64,000 nucleotides of DNA from Flagellimonas marinaquae (GCF_023716465.1 NZ_CP092415.1:3573501-3637500); one strand, 5' to 3'. Positions 48,237 to 56,728 are shown, numbered from the stretch's first letter. Numbers and translations: made by a program. The notes: a model not told the origin generated them from the sequence alone.

Positions 48237-48270
48237 AATTGACGGATGACCGTTTTGAATTGACGGATGA
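48237..48270. promoter_or_regulatory. Paired 13-bp direct repeats, two helical turns apart
   Basis: AATTGACGGATGA occurs at 48237-48249 and again at 48258-48270, exactly 21 bp apart. LytTR-family regulators bind direct repeats at this spacing. The copies lie about 110-143 bp upstream of the chosen outer-membrane protein start. The rest of the spacer to 48515 holds low-complexity sequence with no gene that I can support. Confidence 0.5.
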
Positions 48271-48515
48271 GGATTTTTTAACAATTTGCTGCCGATTGAA
48301 ATCGTTAAAAGTGGTGATGGGGGAAGTACGAAGTAAGAGGTATGAAGTGAGAGATTGCTAGTGAACAGTTGTCAGCAAACAGTCCTTTTGTAATACATAA
48401 AGAATCATAAACCTTTGAGCATTTTGAAACCTGTCTACCGACAATGCAGATTCGTTTAAAAAAATACAAAGTGGGATTGTTTGGTTTTTGTCAATTGATA
48501 ATTGTTGATTGTGCA

Positions 48516-48974
48516 TTAGATATGAACGGATGGACTATTCTTTACCTCGTTGATCACAAAAGAACTTTGGGTGTTGCCAATATTGGCAATGGCAGTAAGC
48601 TTTGTGAGCATAAAGTCTCGATAACTTTTCATATCGGCAACATAGATTTTCAGAATATAATCGTAATCCCCCCCGACATGGAAGCATTCGGAAACCTCTT
48701 TCAATTGTAAAATCTCCTGTTCAAATTTTAGTACATTTTCTTTGGTATGATGGATCAACCGTATTTGACAGAGCACCATAAAATCCCTGCCGACTTTGTG
48801 CTTGTCCACCAAAGCAGTGTATTGCGTAATTACTCCGTTGCGCTCCAGACGGCGGATTCGTTCATAAACGGCAGTTTTGGACAAATGCAGAGCATCCGCG
48901 TATTGTTTTGTGGTTTTTTTACTATCATTTTGAAGCAATCTGATCAATTCAATATCCAATTTATCCAATTTCAT
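48516..48974 (-). CDS. Lrp/AsnC family transcriptional regulator
   Basis: This is a 152-residue regulator with an N-terminal winged helix-turn-helix (LDKLDIELIRLLQNDSKKTTKQYADALHLSKTAVYERIRRLE without a break) and a C-terminal RAM/ACT-like ligand domain with VGGDYDYILKIYVADM. Such proteins form octamers and respond to amino acids. It is divergent from a Cys/Met-metabolism PLP enzyme and an NhaC transporter across 151 bp holding three dyads. I infer that it controls that pair and itself in response to methionine or a related amino acid. Confidence 0.93.
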   Translation of the reverse strand: MKLDKLDIELIRLLQNDSKKTTKQYADALHLSKTAVYERIRRLERNGVITQYTALVDKHKVGRDFMVLCQIRLIHHTKENVLKFEQEILQLKEVSECFHVGGDYDYILKIYVADMKSYRDFMLTKLTAIANIGNTQSSFVINEVKNSPSVHI

Positions 48975-49017
48975 AACGTCAATTTTTCTAACATGCTTGG
49001 CTAAATTGCGTCATTTA

Positions 49018-49091
49018 AGAACAATTTCCTAATATTTATCATTTTAAAGAACATAGTTCCTGATTTATCTCAAAGGATTGACAATATTCCT
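49018..49091. promoter_or_regulatory. Three Lrp-like dyads in the divergent intergenic region
   Basis: AGAACAATTTCCT (49018-49030), AGAACATAGTTCCT (49048-49061) and AGGATTGACAATATTCCT (49074-49091) are related imperfect dyads, with centres about 30 and 28 bp apart, close to three helical turns. Lrp-family octamers bind such phased sites. The third overlaps the -33 element of the lyase promoter. Confidence 0.5.
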
Positions 49092-49108
49092 GTGATATCT
49101 TATTTTTA
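49078..49108 (+). promoter_or_regulatory. Candidate promoter of the Cys/Met lyase-NhaC operon
   Basis: TTG (49078-49080), a 20-base spacer and TATTTTTA (49101-49108) match TTG-N19/20-TAnnTTTG except for the last base. The ATG follows 17 bases later. The -33 triplet lies inside the third dyad, so a bound regulator could block or assist the polymerase. Confidence 0.5.
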
Positions 49109-49125
49109 TCAAAAAACAACTCATT

Positions 49126-50391
49126 ATGGACTATAAAGCTTCAGAACACATACAGGACCTTCAATATTTTGGTGAATTTGGAGGTATAAACCCTTCTATA
49201 TCAGACTCATCAACCTACACATTCCTGTCTGCAAAAACCATGTTCGATACCTTCGAAGGCAATACCGAAGGCTGCTATTTGTATAGCCGTCACTCCTCCC
49301 CTTCTAACTTGTATTTGGGCGAGGCCATGGCACAATTGGAAGGTACCGAATCGGCCAATGTTTATGCAAGTGGTATGGGAGCGATAACTGCGGTAATCCT
49401 TCAATTATGCGATTCTGGCGACCACATTGTTTGCAGTAGAACCATTTATGGGGGTACCTACGCGTTTTTGAAAAATTTCGTAAAAAAGTTCAATATCTCG
49501 GTATCCTTTATCGATATCACCGATTTAAATACGGTCGAAAAATCCATCACACCAAAAACCAAAATGATATATTGCGAAGCGATAAGCAATCCTCTTTTGG
49601 AAATAGCGGACATCCCTTCTCTCTCCAAAATCGCAAAGAAAAATAGTATACCGCTCGTAGTGGACAACACCTTTTCCCCGTTGAGCATAAGCGCTGCACA
49701 ATTGGGGGCCGACATTGTTGTGCACAGTCTAACCAAATTTATAAACGGAAGCAGTGACTGTGTTGCAGGTGCCGTTTGTGCCTCTACCGATTTTTGCTTG
49801 AGCCTAAAAGATGTGAACAACGGAGCTGGTATGTTGTTGGGCAGCACTATGGATAGTTTGAGGGCCGCCTCCATTTTGAAAAATATGCGAACCCTCCACA
49901 TTCGGATCAAAAAGCATAGCGAAAATGCCGATTATTTGGCAAAACAGTTCCTGAACGATGGTTTAACAGTTGTGTACCCCGGATTGGAAAACCATCCTGG
50001 CCATGATCTGATGAACGCCCAAATGAATCCCGAATACGGTTATGGGGGAATGCTCACCCTAGATGTTGGGTCAGTGGAAAAAGCAAACGCCCTAATGGAA
50101 TCGATGCAACGAAAAAAACTCGGGTATTTAGCTGTAAGCTTGGGCTTTTACAAGACCCTTTTCAGCGCTTCTGGCACATCGACCTCCTCCGAAATTCCGG
50201 AAGAGGAACAAAAAGAACTTGGCCTATCGCAAGGACTTATCCGCTTTTCCATTGGTTTGGACAACGATATAAAAAAAACATACAAAACCATGCGGGAGTG
50301 CATGGAAGAGCTGGGAATCTTGGCTCCAGATACGAGTTTTGGCCTAGTTCTCGAGCGTAAGGGGCTTGCACAACATAGTGCAAAATCGTAA
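49126..50391 (+). CDS. Cys/Met metabolism PLP-dependent enzyme (methionine gamma-lyase-like)
   Basis: This is a 421-residue fold-type I PLP enzyme of the gamma-family. The PLP lysine is Lys204 in HSLTKFINGSSDCVAG, and Tyr and Arg ligands lie in YLYSRHSSPS. The segment SRTIYGGTYAFL corresponds to the region where methionine gamma-lyases have YGCT. The MGL-typical Cys is Gly110 here, so cystathionine gamma-lyase, gamma-synthase or acylhomoserine sulfhydrylase activity must also be considered. Its neighbours (a divergent Lrp regulator and a downstream NhaC-type carrier) favour a degradative sulfur amino acid role. The family is sure; the reaction is not. Confidence 0.9.
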   Translation: MDYKASEHIQDLQYFGEFGGINPSISDSSTYTFLSAKTMFDTFEGNTEGCYLYSRHSSPSNLYLGEAMAQLEGTESANVYASGMGAITAVILQLCDSGDHIVCSRTIYGGTYAFLKNFVKKFNISVSFIDITDLNTVEKSITPKTKMIYCEAISNPLLEIADIPSLSKIAKKNSIPLVVDNTFSPLSISAAQLGADIVVHSLTKFINGSSDCVAGAVCASTDFCLSLKDVNNGAGMLLGSTMDSLRAASILKNMRTLHIRIKKHSENADYLAKQFLNDGLTVVYPGLENHPGHDLMNAQMNPEYGYGGMLTLDVGSVEKANALMESMQRKKLGYLAVSLGFYKTLFSASGTSTSSEIPEEEQKELGLSQGLIRFSIGLDNDIKKTYKTMRECMEELGILAPDTSFGLVLERKGLAQHSAKS

Positions 50392-50418
50392 TATTACCTT
50401 CTAACAAACTCAGACCAA

Positions 50419-51909
50419 ATGCCGAAAAATACGGAAAAGCCTAAATTTAGGGAAGATGAAAACATAGTAGAAAATAAAAATTTGTCAATTGGGGAAGCAC
50501 TGATTCCAGTTATTGCTCTTGTTGCCATGTTGGCATACAATGTCTATGTTTTTGGGGACGATGCCCTTAGTGGCTCCAACCAGTTTATCCTTTTAATGGG
50601 CGGTGCCGTTGCAGCGGTAGTTGGTATTTTTAATAAGGTATCGTACAAAAGTATGATTGCAGAAGTGGCCGAAAATGTTCGGTCCACCACAGGTGCCCTA
50701 CTTATCCTTTTAATGGTAGGTGCTTTGTCCGGCACTTGGTTGATCAGCGGAATTATTCCGGCAATGATCTATTATGGCCTTCAAATATTGAATCCTACCA
50801 TATTTTTGGCCGCCAGCGTTGTAATCTGTGCCATAATCTCCATTGCCACGGGAAGTAGTTGGACCACTGCAGCTACCGTTGGTATTGCCTTGATCGGTAT
50901 CGGGGATGCTTTGGGCATTTCGTTGGGAATGACGGCCGGTGCCGTACTGTCTGGAGCGTATTTTGGAGATAAAATGTCTCCTTTGAGCGATACGACCAAT
51001 TTGGCACCCGCCATGGCCGGTGGGGATTTGTTCTCCCACATACGCTACATGACCTACACCACAGTTCCCACTATTATGGTAACCCTGATCGTTTTTATTA
51101 TTCTTGGTTTCACCATTGATACATCCGGAGTGGCGGATACAAGTTATCTGCTCGAGAATATAGGTTCTACCTTTAACATAAACGGTTGGCTTTTTATCGT
51201 ACCCTTGGCCGTAATCGCATTGATCGTTAAAAAAGCCCCGCCGTTAATGGCGCTTTTGATAGGAACCTTGCTGGGTGGCGTATTCGCACTAATTTTTCAG
51301 CCGGACATTGTTGCCAACATTGGTGGCGGGACCTCCCTAAATTTCGAATCAGGCTACAAAGGCATTTTAAATGCCATAACTGTTGATGCTGCAATTACGA
51401 CCGAAGATCCCGTATTGAACGATTTGTTCTCCTCAGGCGGTATGTCGGGTATGCTCGGTACCATTTGGTTAATTGTATGTGCCATGGTATTTGGCGGTAT
51501 TATGGATGGTATCGGAGCTCTGGAACGCATTACGGAATCGCTCTTAAAATTGGCCAAGACCACTTTTGGGCTGTTTGCCAGTACAGTAGGTAGCTGTTTG
51601 GCATTGAATGTAACAGCGTCCGATCAGTATTTAGCAATTGTAGTACCCGGCAAAATGTTCTCCAAAGCTTACGAAGAAAGGGGACTGGCCCCCGAAAACC
51701 TGAGTAGGTCCCTTGAAGATTCGGGAACCGTAACTTCTGTTTTGGTCCCTTGGAATACATGCGGGGCATACCATAGCGGTGTTTTGGGTGTAGGAGTAGC
51801 CGAATATGCGGTATATGCTATTTTTAACTGGTTAAGTCCGATTATGACATTACTTTTTGCCGCTTTTAGAATCAAGATAAAACAACTGGCCACTCCAAGC
51901 GGAGAATAA
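50419..51909 (+). CDS. NhaC family transporter, possible methionine carrier
   Basis: This is a 496-residue NhaC-superfamily membrane protein with about eleven segments. Conserved stretches include GSSWTTAATVGIALIGIG, SGAYFGDKMSPLSDTTNLAP and LNVTASDQYLAIVVPGKMF, followed by SRSLEDSGTVTSVLVPWNTCG. Family members exchange sodium for protons, or carry amino acids and organic acids. One branch, MetT, was predicted by comparative genomics to import methionine. It follows the Cys/Met lyase by 27 bp under a shared promoter next to an Lrp gene, so amino acid uptake is a reasonable inference. Confidence 0.88.
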   Translation: MPKNTEKPKFREDENIVENKNLSIGEALIPVIALVAMLAYNVYVFGDDALSGSNQFILLMGGAVAAVVGIFNKVSYKSMIAEVAENVRSTTGALLILLMVGALSGTWLISGIIPAMIYYGLQILNPTIFLAASVVICAIISIATGSSWTTAATVGIALIGIGDALGISLGMTAGAVLSGAYFGDKMSPLSDTTNLAPAMAGGDLFSHIRYMTYTTVPTIMVTLIVFIILGFTIDTSGVADTSYLLENIGSTFNINGWLFIVPLAVIALIVKKAPPLMALLIGTLLGGVFALIFQPDIVANIGGGTSLNFESGYKGILNAITVDAAITTEDPVLNDLFSSGGMSGMLGTIWLIVCAMVFGGIMDGIGALERITESLLKLAKTTFGLFASTVGSCLALNVTASDQYLAIVVPGKMFSKAYEERGLAPENLSRSLEDSGTVTSVLVPWNTCGAYHSGVLGVGVAEYAVYAIFNWLSPIMTLLFAAFRIKIKQLATPSGE

Positions 51910-52056
51910 ATTTTCGTTCTGGTTTTTAAACAACTTTATTTTATTGAGAACTCTTCAAAATATGTTGCTCATTTTTGAGACATGCTCAATTTAAACACCT
52001 CTTTTTTATGGCATAGTAACGGATTATCCAGCTATAAGAAATAGCAATTTACATTC

Positions 52057-52087
52057 TTGAAAAAGCCATAAAACCACTCTATTTTTG
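52057..52087 (+). promoter_or_regulatory. Promoter of the peroxiredoxin operon
   Basis: TTG (52057-52059), a 20-base spacer and a perfect TATTTTTG (52080-52087) fit the Bacteroidota promoter. The start codon is 29 bases downstream. The 130 bases before it (from 51910) hold no gene that I can support. Confidence 0.65.
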
Positions 52088-52116
52088 CTACTAGAAAATC
52101 AAAAAAAATCCAATAA

Positions 52117-52761
52117 ATGACTTTAGTAGGAAGAAAATTTCCAAGTATTGAGGTAAACGCCATCGATGAAATGGGCGATACGTTCAAAATCAATATTTTA
52201 GAGAAAGCCAAGGCAGAGAACAAAAAAGTATTGTTGTTCTGGTACCCTAAAGATTTCACTTTTGTGTGCCCAACGGAACTCTTTGCCTTTCAGCAAAACT
52301 TAAGCGAGTTTGAAAAAAGAAATACCATAGTGATCGGTGCTTCTTGCGATACTGCCGAAGTTCATTTCGCATGGTTGAACACTGAAAAGGACAATGGTGG
52401 AATCGAAGGTGTTTCTTATCCCCTAGTTTCCGATAGCAACAGGAATTTGGCATCTGCCTTGGGGATATTGGACATTATGAAGGAAGACTATAACGAGGAA
52501 ACCAATTCCGTAATGGTAGAGGGCGACAATGTAACCTACAGAGCCACTTACTTGATCGATGAAGAAGGGACCGTTTTTCATGAGAGCATCAACCACATGC
52601 CATTGGGAAGAAATGTTAGCGAATTCTTGCGCTTGGTGGACGCATATACCCACGTACAAGAAAAAGGCGAGGTTTGTCCAGCAAACTGGGAAGAAGGTAA
52701 AGAAGCCATGAACGCCGACAGAGCTGGTGTATCCAATTACTTGGCCAACCACGTAAACTAA
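52117..52761 (+). CDS. Typical 2-Cys peroxiredoxin (AhpC/Prx family)
   Basis: This is a 214-residue cytoplasmic peroxidase that reduces hydrogen peroxide and organic peroxides. The peroxidatic Cys51 lies in DFTFVCPTE and the resolving Cys187 in GEVCPANW, as in typical dimeric 2-Cys enzymes. The start codon follows a good promoter. The next gene, 6 bp downstream, is a thioredoxin that can recycle it. No oxyR-like regulator is nearby. Confidence 0.95.
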   Translation: MTLVGRKFPSIEVNAIDEMGDTFKINILEKAKAENKKVLLFWYPKDFTFVCPTELFAFQQNLSEFEKRNTIVIGASCDTAEVHFAWLNTEKDNGGIEGVSYPLVSDSNRNLASALGILDIMKEDYNEETNSVMVEGDNVTYRATYLIDEEGTVFHESINHMPLGRNVSEFLRLVDAYTHVQEKGEVCPANWEEGKEAMNADRAGVSNYLANHVN

Positions 52762-52767
52762 GACGAT

Positions 52768-53082
52768 ATGGTTCTAGAATTGGACAAAGACAATTTGAGT
52801 GAGGTCATTGCCGGCAATGACAACGTTGTGGTGCAATACAGCGCATCGTGGTGCGGCAACTGCAGGATCATGAAGCCGAAGTTCAAAAAAGAAGCTTCGT
52901 TGAACGAGAATATTAAGTTTGTAATGGTCGATGCCGAAAAATTCCCGGAATCCAGAAAATTGGCCAATGTGGACAACCTGCCCACTTTTGCCACTTTCTC
53001 CAAGGGATCCTTGAAAAATCAGGTACAGACCAATAAGTACGATGTTTTAAAAGACTTGATCAATGAAATTGCCCATAATTAA
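52768..53082 (+). CDS. Thioredoxin family protein
   Basis: This is a 104-residue thioredoxin-fold protein. The active site is SASWCGNCRIMKP with Cys29 and Cys32, a CGNC variant of the usual CGPC that tends to raise the redox potential. The cis-proline region NLPTFATFSKG is present. It has no signal peptide. Its place directly after the peroxiredoxin gene suggests that it is the reductant for that enzyme. Confidence 0.92.
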   Translation: MVLELDKDNLSEVIAGNDNVVVQYSASWCGNCRIMKPKFKKEASLNENIKFVMVDAEKFPESRKLANVDNLPTFATFSKGSLKNQVQTNKYDVLKDLINEIAHN

Positions 53083-53320
53083 ACAAATGGTCAACTTTGC
53101 CGAAGAGCACGATGAGGATTATCTTCAAGAAACGGCGGACACTTTGGAAAGTGTTTGTGAGGTTTCCAGCTTGAAAGATGAGGAACTGGACATTATCGGC
53201 GAGTTGATTTCCAATCTTTATGGTGCCATAGAGGTATCCAACGAAATCAAAAAAGGGACTCCCAAGAAAGAAGCCCTGAATGGTTTTATGTCCAGGGTAC
53301 TCGGCTCAATAGACAAGTAG
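53063..53320 (+). CDS. Small conserved helical protein of unknown function
   Basis: This is an 85-residue acidic, helical protein (MKLPIIKQMVNFAEEHDEDY...). Its start lies inside the thioredoxin gene, overlapping it by 20 bases in another frame, which implies coupled translation. It has no cysteines apart from one in VCEVSSL. I believe it belongs to a small family regularly found after flavobacterial Prx-Trx pairs (perhaps the one called DUF6952), but I cannot confirm this. It is followed by a strong terminator. Confidence 0.7.
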   Translation: MKLPIIKQMVNFAEEHDEDYLQETADTLESVCEVSSLKDEELDIIGELISNLYGAIEVSNEIKKGTPKKEALNGFMSRVLGSIDK

Positions 53321-53348
53321 CGGACATTGAATTGCAAGTAGAAATAAG

Positions 53349-53383
53349 AACCTTCCCGTAACAGACTTCGGGAAGGTTTTTTT
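53349..53383 (+). terminator. Rho-independent terminator of the Prx-Trx operon
   Basis: AACCTTCCCG (53349-53358) and CGGGAAGGTT (53369-53378) form a perfect 10-bp stem with a 10-base loop, followed by an unbroken T run to 53383. Confidence 0.93.
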
Positions 53384-53385
53384 AG

Positions 53386-53393
53386 TATTTTTG
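53386..53393 (+). promoter_or_regulatory. Candidate -7 element of tpx
   Basis: TATTTTTG, a perfect TAnnTTTG, starts three bases after the T run of the preceding terminator and 30 bases before the tpx ATG. No TTG is found at -33, since that position falls in the terminator stem. Confidence 0.4.
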
Positions 53394-53415
53394 GATTCGA
53401 ATCAAAACTACGAAT

Positions 53416-53922
53416 ATGGCAACTGTAACATTAAAAGGAAACGAAATTCATACCCTCGGGAATCTACCCGAAATAGGTGCCCAAGCACCGAATTTTACTT
53501 TAGTAAAAAATGATCTTTCAACCGTAGACCTATCCAACTACAAAGGACAAAAGGTCGTTCTCAATATTTTTCCGAGCATCGATACGGGAACATGTGCACA
53601 ATCCGTGCGCCAGTTCAACCAAGAAGCGGCCGAATTGGAAAACACCAAAATATTGTGCATATCCAAGGATCTTCCCTTTGCCCAGGCACGTTTTTGTGGT
53701 GCAGAAGGAATTGATAAAGTAGAGACCCTTTCCGATTTTAGGGATGGTAACTTTGGTAAATCCTACAATGTGGAATTTACCGATGGCCCATTGCAAGGCC
53801 TACATTCTCGATCGGTAGTAGTGGTCAACGAAAATGGGGAAGTAGTCTATTCCGAACAAGTGGCGGAAACTGTGGACGAACCCAATTACAAAGCCGCCCT
53901 TGAAGCATTGATGGATGCCTAA
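53416..53922 (+). CDS. tpx: Thiol peroxidase
   Basis: This is a 168-residue atypical 2-Cys peroxiredoxin of the Tpx type. The peroxidatic Cys60 lies in PSIDTGTCAQSVRQFN, and the resolving Cys94 in QARFCGAEGI, both in the family positions. It uses thioredoxin to reduce alkyl hydroperoxides in the cytoplasm. It has its own promoter after the Prx-Trx terminator, and its end overlaps the start of the diacylglycerol kinase gene by 8 bases. Confidence 0.95.
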   Translation: MATVTLKGNEIHTLGNLPEIGAQAPNFTLVKNDLSTVDLSNYKGQKVVLNIFPSIDTGTCAQSVRQFNQEAAELENTKILCISKDLPFAQARFCGAEGIDKVETLSDFRDGNFGKSYNVEFTDGPLQGLHSRSVVVVNENGEVVYSEQVAETVDEPNYKAALEALMDA

Positions 53923-54280
53923 AGAATCTTTCTTAAAGAATAGGATCAAAAGCGTGGGTTACGCCCTCAAGGGCATGTTTTTGTTATTACGGACAGAACC
54001 CAGCATAAAAATCCAGTTTGTTATCGCTTTGATAGTTACGGCCCTTGGGTTTTACTTTCAAATAACGGAAACCGAATGGGCCTTACAACTTTTATCCATA
54101 GGTATGGTTATGGGAATTGAAGGCGCAAATACTGCAATTGAAAAAATCTGTGACTATGTTCAACCGAATTTAGATCCTAAAATTGGTCTAATAAAAGATA
54201 TTTCGGCAGGAGCCGTTATGATAGTGTCCATAATTGCGAGCATCATTGGATTGATTATCTATGTACCCAAGATATTTTAG
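53915..54280 (+). CDS. Diacylglycerol/undecaprenol kinase family protein
   Basis: This is a 121-residue integral membrane kinase of the DgkA family with three hydrophobic helices. Conserved residues are visible in KGMFLLLRTEPSIKIQ, in the catalytic segment GIEGANTAIEKICD, and in KDISAGAVMIVS. It phosphorylates diacylglycerol or undecaprenol at the inner membrane. Sequence does not decide between the two. It overlaps tpx by 8 bases and is probably co-transcribed. Confidence 0.92.
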   Translation: MPKESFLKNRIKSVGYALKGMFLLLRTEPSIKIQFVIALIVTALGFYFQITETEWALQLLSIGMVMGIEGANTAIEKICDYVQPNLDPKIGLIKDISAGAVMIVSIIASIIGLIIYVPKIF

Positions 54281-54308
54281 AAAAAATCCAACAACCCAAT
54301 AAGCAACG

Positions 54309-54316
54309 TAAATTTG
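54309..54316 (+). promoter_or_regulatory. Candidate -7 element of ftsK
   Basis: TAAATTTG fits TAnnTTTG and lies 28 bases before the ftsK ATG. No TTG is seen at -33. It may serve the ftsK-lolA-lptF/G-ribB run. Confidence 0.3.
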
Positions 54317-54343
54317 TAACTTAGCCCCGCTTAAAACCGATTG

Positions 54344-56728
54344 ATGGCCAAAAAAAGAACAAAATCCAAATCGAGCAAGACCTCCAAAACTGCCAACACG
54401 AAAGTGTCCTTTACACTTTCCAAGCAGAACAAGATTATTTTTGGTAGCCTATTGATTGTTCTGAGCATTGCGCTTTTCTTTTCATTTATGTCGTTTTATT
54501 TTACTTGGCAAGAGGATCAAAGTATGCTGTCCCAATTTGCGGACCGCAATGCCGAGGCCAGTAATTTGCTCAACAAATTTGGGGCCAATGTGAGCCACTT
54601 TTTTATGTACAAAGGATTCGGGCTGGCCTCTTTTACATTTCCGTTTTTATTGGCCATAACAGGATTGTACCTATTTCTTGGCCTAAACACTAAACGATTG
54701 GTCTCTAAATGGGTATGGGGATTGGTCGGAGTAATCTGGGGGGCTGTGGCCCTTGGTTTCTTTGCTGCCGATTTTCCTCTTTTGGGTGGTCTTATTGGTT
54801 ACGAAATAAACGATTTTCTTCAGGACTATACCGGTAAGATCGGAGTCTTCTTAATTCTGGTTTTTGTTCTCATGGTAATATTGGTGCAATTGTTCAACTT
54901 TACTCCAGAAGGATTTGCCAATTTCTTTAAAAGGCAAAAACAGAAAATACAATCGGACTTGAAGGACGAACCATCAACAAAAACCACGGAATCCCCTATT
55001 GAAGATGAAGAAGACGGCTTGGTATTGACCACAGAGGATACCGTGCCCGAAAAAGTAGACACCTATACCCATAAGAAAGATATTCCTCCATTGGATGTAG
55101 CTGGGCTCGACGTAAACATTCCCGAGGAGGAAGAATCCGATATATCCCTAAAAGTAGAGGAAACCCCTGTCGAAGAAGAAACCGATGCCAAGGCTGCCAA
55201 ATTGGTAGAAGACTTTGGTGAGTTCGACCCAAAATTGGAATTGGGGAACTATAAATTTCCAACAATGGACCTTTTGGAGGCACACGGTGCTTCGGGAGGC
55301 ATTACCATCAATCAAGAAGAACTGGAGGAGAACAAAAACCGGATTGTAAGCACCCTCAAAAATTATAAAATCGGGATTGCACAGATCAAGGCTACCATTG
55401 GACCAACTGTTACCCTCTACGAAATTGTTCCCGAAGCCGGAATCCGTATCTCCAAGATCAAAAACCTGGAAGACGACATCGCTCTCTCTTTGGCTGCACT
55501 GGGCATTCGGATCATTGCCCCGATTCCCGGCAAAGGAACGGTAGGTATCGAGGTACCCAATAAAAACGCAACCATTGTATCCATGAGGTCGGTTATTGCA
55601 TCCAATAAGTTCCAAAAGGCCGAAATGGAACTACCTATTGCCTTTGGAAAAACAATCAGTAACGAAACATTTGTGGTCGACCTTGCCAAAATGCCCCACC
55701 TACTCATGGCCGGTGCTACGGGACAAGGAAAGTCCGTAGGTTTAAATGCTGTAATTACATCTTTGCTCTATAAAAAACACCCAGCAGAGGTCAAGTTTAT
55801 TTTCGTAGATCCCAAGAAGGTGGAATTGACCCTTTACAATAAAATCGAACGTCATTTTTTGGCCAAATTGCCCGATTCCGACGAGGCCATTATTACGGAC
55901 AACACAAAAGTGATCAATACCTTGAACTCGCTTTGTATTGAAATGGACAATAGATATGAGCTGTTAAAAACTGCCATGGTCCGGAACATTAAAGAATACA
56001 ATGCAAAATTCAAGGCAAGAAAATTAAACCCGAATGATGGGCACAAGTTTTTACCCTATATTGTATTGGTCATTGATGAGTTCGCCGACCTGATCATGAC
56101 GGCCGGCAAGGAAGTGGAAACCCCAATTGCCAGATTGGCACAATTGGCACGAGCCATCGGAATCCACTTGATCATTGCTACACAAAGACCATCGGTTAAT
56201 GTGATCACCGGTATAATCAAGGCTAACTTCCCTGCAAGGATAGCTTTTAGGGTAACCTCTAAGATTGACTCCAGAACTATTTTGGATGCACAAGGTGCCG
56301 ACCAGCTCATCGGTCGCGGAGATATGCTCTATACACAAGGAAACGATGTTACAAGGCTGCAATGTGCTTTTGTGGACACGCCCGAGGTAGCTAAAATAAC
56401 GGACTACATAGGCTCCCAACGGGCTTACCCTGAAGCGCACTTACTACCAGAGTATGTCGGTGAAGAAAGTGGCACAAGTCTTGATAATGATATCGCGGAC
56501 AGGGATGCCATGTTCAGGGAGGCTGCCGAGGTTATCGTAACGGCCCAACAGGGTTCCGCATCTTTGATCCAACGTAAATTAAAATTAGGGTACAACAGAG
56601 CTGGTCGAATCATAGATCAGTTGGAGGCAGCAGGAATTGTTGGACCATTCGAAGGAAGCAAGGCAAGACAAGTTCTGATTCCCGACATGTACGCCCTAGA
56701 TCAACTATTAGAAAATGAAGCAAAATAA
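54344..56728 (+). CDS. ftsK: DNA translocase FtsK/SpoIIIE
   Basis: This is a 794-residue protein. A lysine-rich start is followed by four transmembrane segments (residues about 30-190), an acidic linker, and the motor domain with Walker A LLMAGATGQGKSVGLNAV and Walker B YIVLVIDEFADLI. ATQRPSVNVITG follows, and the C-terminal winged-helix gamma domain is present (IVTAQQGSASLIQRKLKLGYNRAGRI). It pumps DNA at the division septum so that chromosome dimers can be resolved. I chose the ATG at 54344; the TTG one codon earlier is also in frame. The stop codon overlaps the possible early lolA start. Confidence 0.96.
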   Translation: MAKKRTKSKSSKTSKTANTKVSFTLSKQNKIIFGSLLIVLSIALFFSFMSFYFTWQEDQSMLSQFADRNAEASNLLNKFGANVSHFFMYKGFGLASFTFPFLLAITGLYLFLGLNTKRLVSKWVWGLVGVIWGAVALGFFAADFPLLGGLIGYEINDFLQDYTGKIGVFLILVFVLMVILVQLFNFTPEGFANFFKRQKQKIQSDLKDEPSTKTTESPIEDEEDGLVLTTEDTVPEKVDTYTHKKDIPPLDVAGLDVNIPEEEESDISLKVEETPVEEETDAKAAKLVEDFGEFDPKLELGNYKFPTMDLLEAHGASGGITINQEELEENKNRIVSTLKNYKIGIAQIKATIGPTVTLYEIVPEAGIRISKIKNLEDDIALSLAALGIRIIAPIPGKGTVGIEVPNKNATIVSMRSVIASNKFQKAEMELPIAFGKTISNETFVVDLAKMPHLLMAGATGQGKSVGLNAVITSLLYKKHPAEVKFIFVDPKKVELTLYNKIERHFLAKLPDSDEAIITDNTKVINTLNSLCIEMDNRYELLKTAMVRNIKEYNAKFKARKLNPNDGHKFLPYIVLVIDEFADLIMTAGKEVETPIARLAQLARAIGIHLIIATQRPSVNVITGIIKANFPARIAFRVTSKIDSRTILDAQGADQLIGRGDMLYTQGNDVTRLQCAFVDTPEVAKITDYIGSQRAYPEAHLLPEYVGEESGTSLDNDIADRDAMFREAAEVIVTAQQGSASLIQRKLKLGYNRAGRIIDQLEAAGIVGPFEGSKARQVLIPDMYALDQLLENEAK

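Noticed and set aside
48237..48270. Two direct repeats considered as a minimal CRISPR array
   Set aside because: There are only two 13-bp units with an 8-bp gap, and no cas gene nearby.
48444..48710. Plus-strand open frame overlapping the Lrp gene
   Set aside because: Most of it is antisense to the Lrp regulator, whose domains are clear on the other strand.
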